From Manis javanica (taxonomy: Eukaryota > Chordata > Mammalia > Pholidota > Manidae): 64,000 nucleotides of DNA. The first letter of the stretch is position 1. Each line of letters opens with the position of its first letter. Both the position numbers and the translations under genes were made by a program. The notes below the pieces were generated by a model that was given only the letters and a program-made list of their open reading frames with translations, ran no database searches and was not told the DNA's origin. This document shows positions 63,903 through 64,000 of this stretch, piece after piece. The stretch spans positions 15,595,623 through 15,659,622 of the forward strand of contig NC_133165.1 in NCBI RefSeq assembly GCF_040802235.1, in the 5' to 3' direction.

Positions 63903-64000
63903 CTTCCATTGCATCCAAAGAGTCCATCTTCTGAAGTGCTGAATAATTAACAAAACAGATGGGCTGATTACTTCCCTTGCTTGATAAGAGATCCAGAATG
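63903..64000 (-). CDS. PTPRQ: PTPRQ penultimate coding exon (partial, cut by window edge)
   Basis: PTPRQ is a receptor-type phosphatase with activity mainly on phosphatidylinositides. It is needed for hair-bundle integrity in the inner ear. On the minus strand the exon reads [20 protein letters not shown], then [13 protein letters not shown], the conserved cytoplasmic C-terminal tail. The donor reads GGAAG|GTAAAC at 63,903 and leaves phase 1, matching the next exon. The catalytic domain and the long fibronectin-III ectodomain lie beyond the right edge. Confidence 0.9.

Overview
The window is eukaryotic nuclear DNA from a placental mammal. It is AT-rich and gene-poor, carries spliced genes with GT-AG introns, and is full of mammal-wide repeats (MIR, L2, old L1, MER5A). 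I see no primate Alu and no obvious young ruminant, pig or carnivore SINE. The style of the L1 3' ends suggests a non-primate, probably laurasiatherian mammal. The species cannot be fixed from sequence alone; a pangolin-like lineage is only a guess.

All recognised genes lie on the minus strand. From high to low coordinates, which is the direction of transcription, they are: the last two coding exons of PTPRQ (63,619-64,000, running off the right edge); an intergenic stretch of about 28 kb; MYF6/MRF4 (coding 35,695 to 34,449, three exons, 242 codons); about 7 kb of enhancer-type intergenic DNA; and MYF5 (coding 26,703 to 24,682, three exons, 255 codons). This is the conserved mammalian PTPRQ-MYF6-MYF5 order. 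LIN7A would be expected beyond the left edge. Both MYF genes have an intact bHLH domain, intact splice sites and a TATA box, and look fully functional.

Region by region: 1-24 kb is intergenic DNA downstream of MYF5, with scattered old repeats, a broken coiled-coil retrocopy at 3.7-5.2 kb that itself received a small retroposon with a 16-bp target duplication, and two small CpG clusters at 10.5 and 11.6 kb. 24.2-26.9 kb is MYF5. 27-34 kb holds the MYF5 promoter-distal DNA, including a candidate early epaxial enhancer at about 33.0-33.4 kb (GLI-like and LEF/TCF-like sites about 6.3 kb upstream of MYF5, where the mouse element lies). 33.9-35.8 kb is MYF6 with a CpG-rich body. 36-49 kb is intergenic with old repeats and one conserved-looking block near 45 kb. 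48,970-54,926 is a near-complete but dead L1 with a 14-bp target-site duplication. 55-62.6 kb is more intergenic sequence with an ancient L1. 62.6-63.6 kb is the presumed PTPRQ 3' UTR.

MYF5 and MYF6 are paralogous muscle determination factors that share long-range enhancers. PTPRQ is an unrelated inner-ear gene that is a syntenic neighbour. I found no previously undescribed biological system. The most useful leads are short words shared by the two MYF promoters, the epaxial-enhancer candidate, the MEF2/TATA composite of MYF6, and the nested retroposition at 3.7-5.2 kb.
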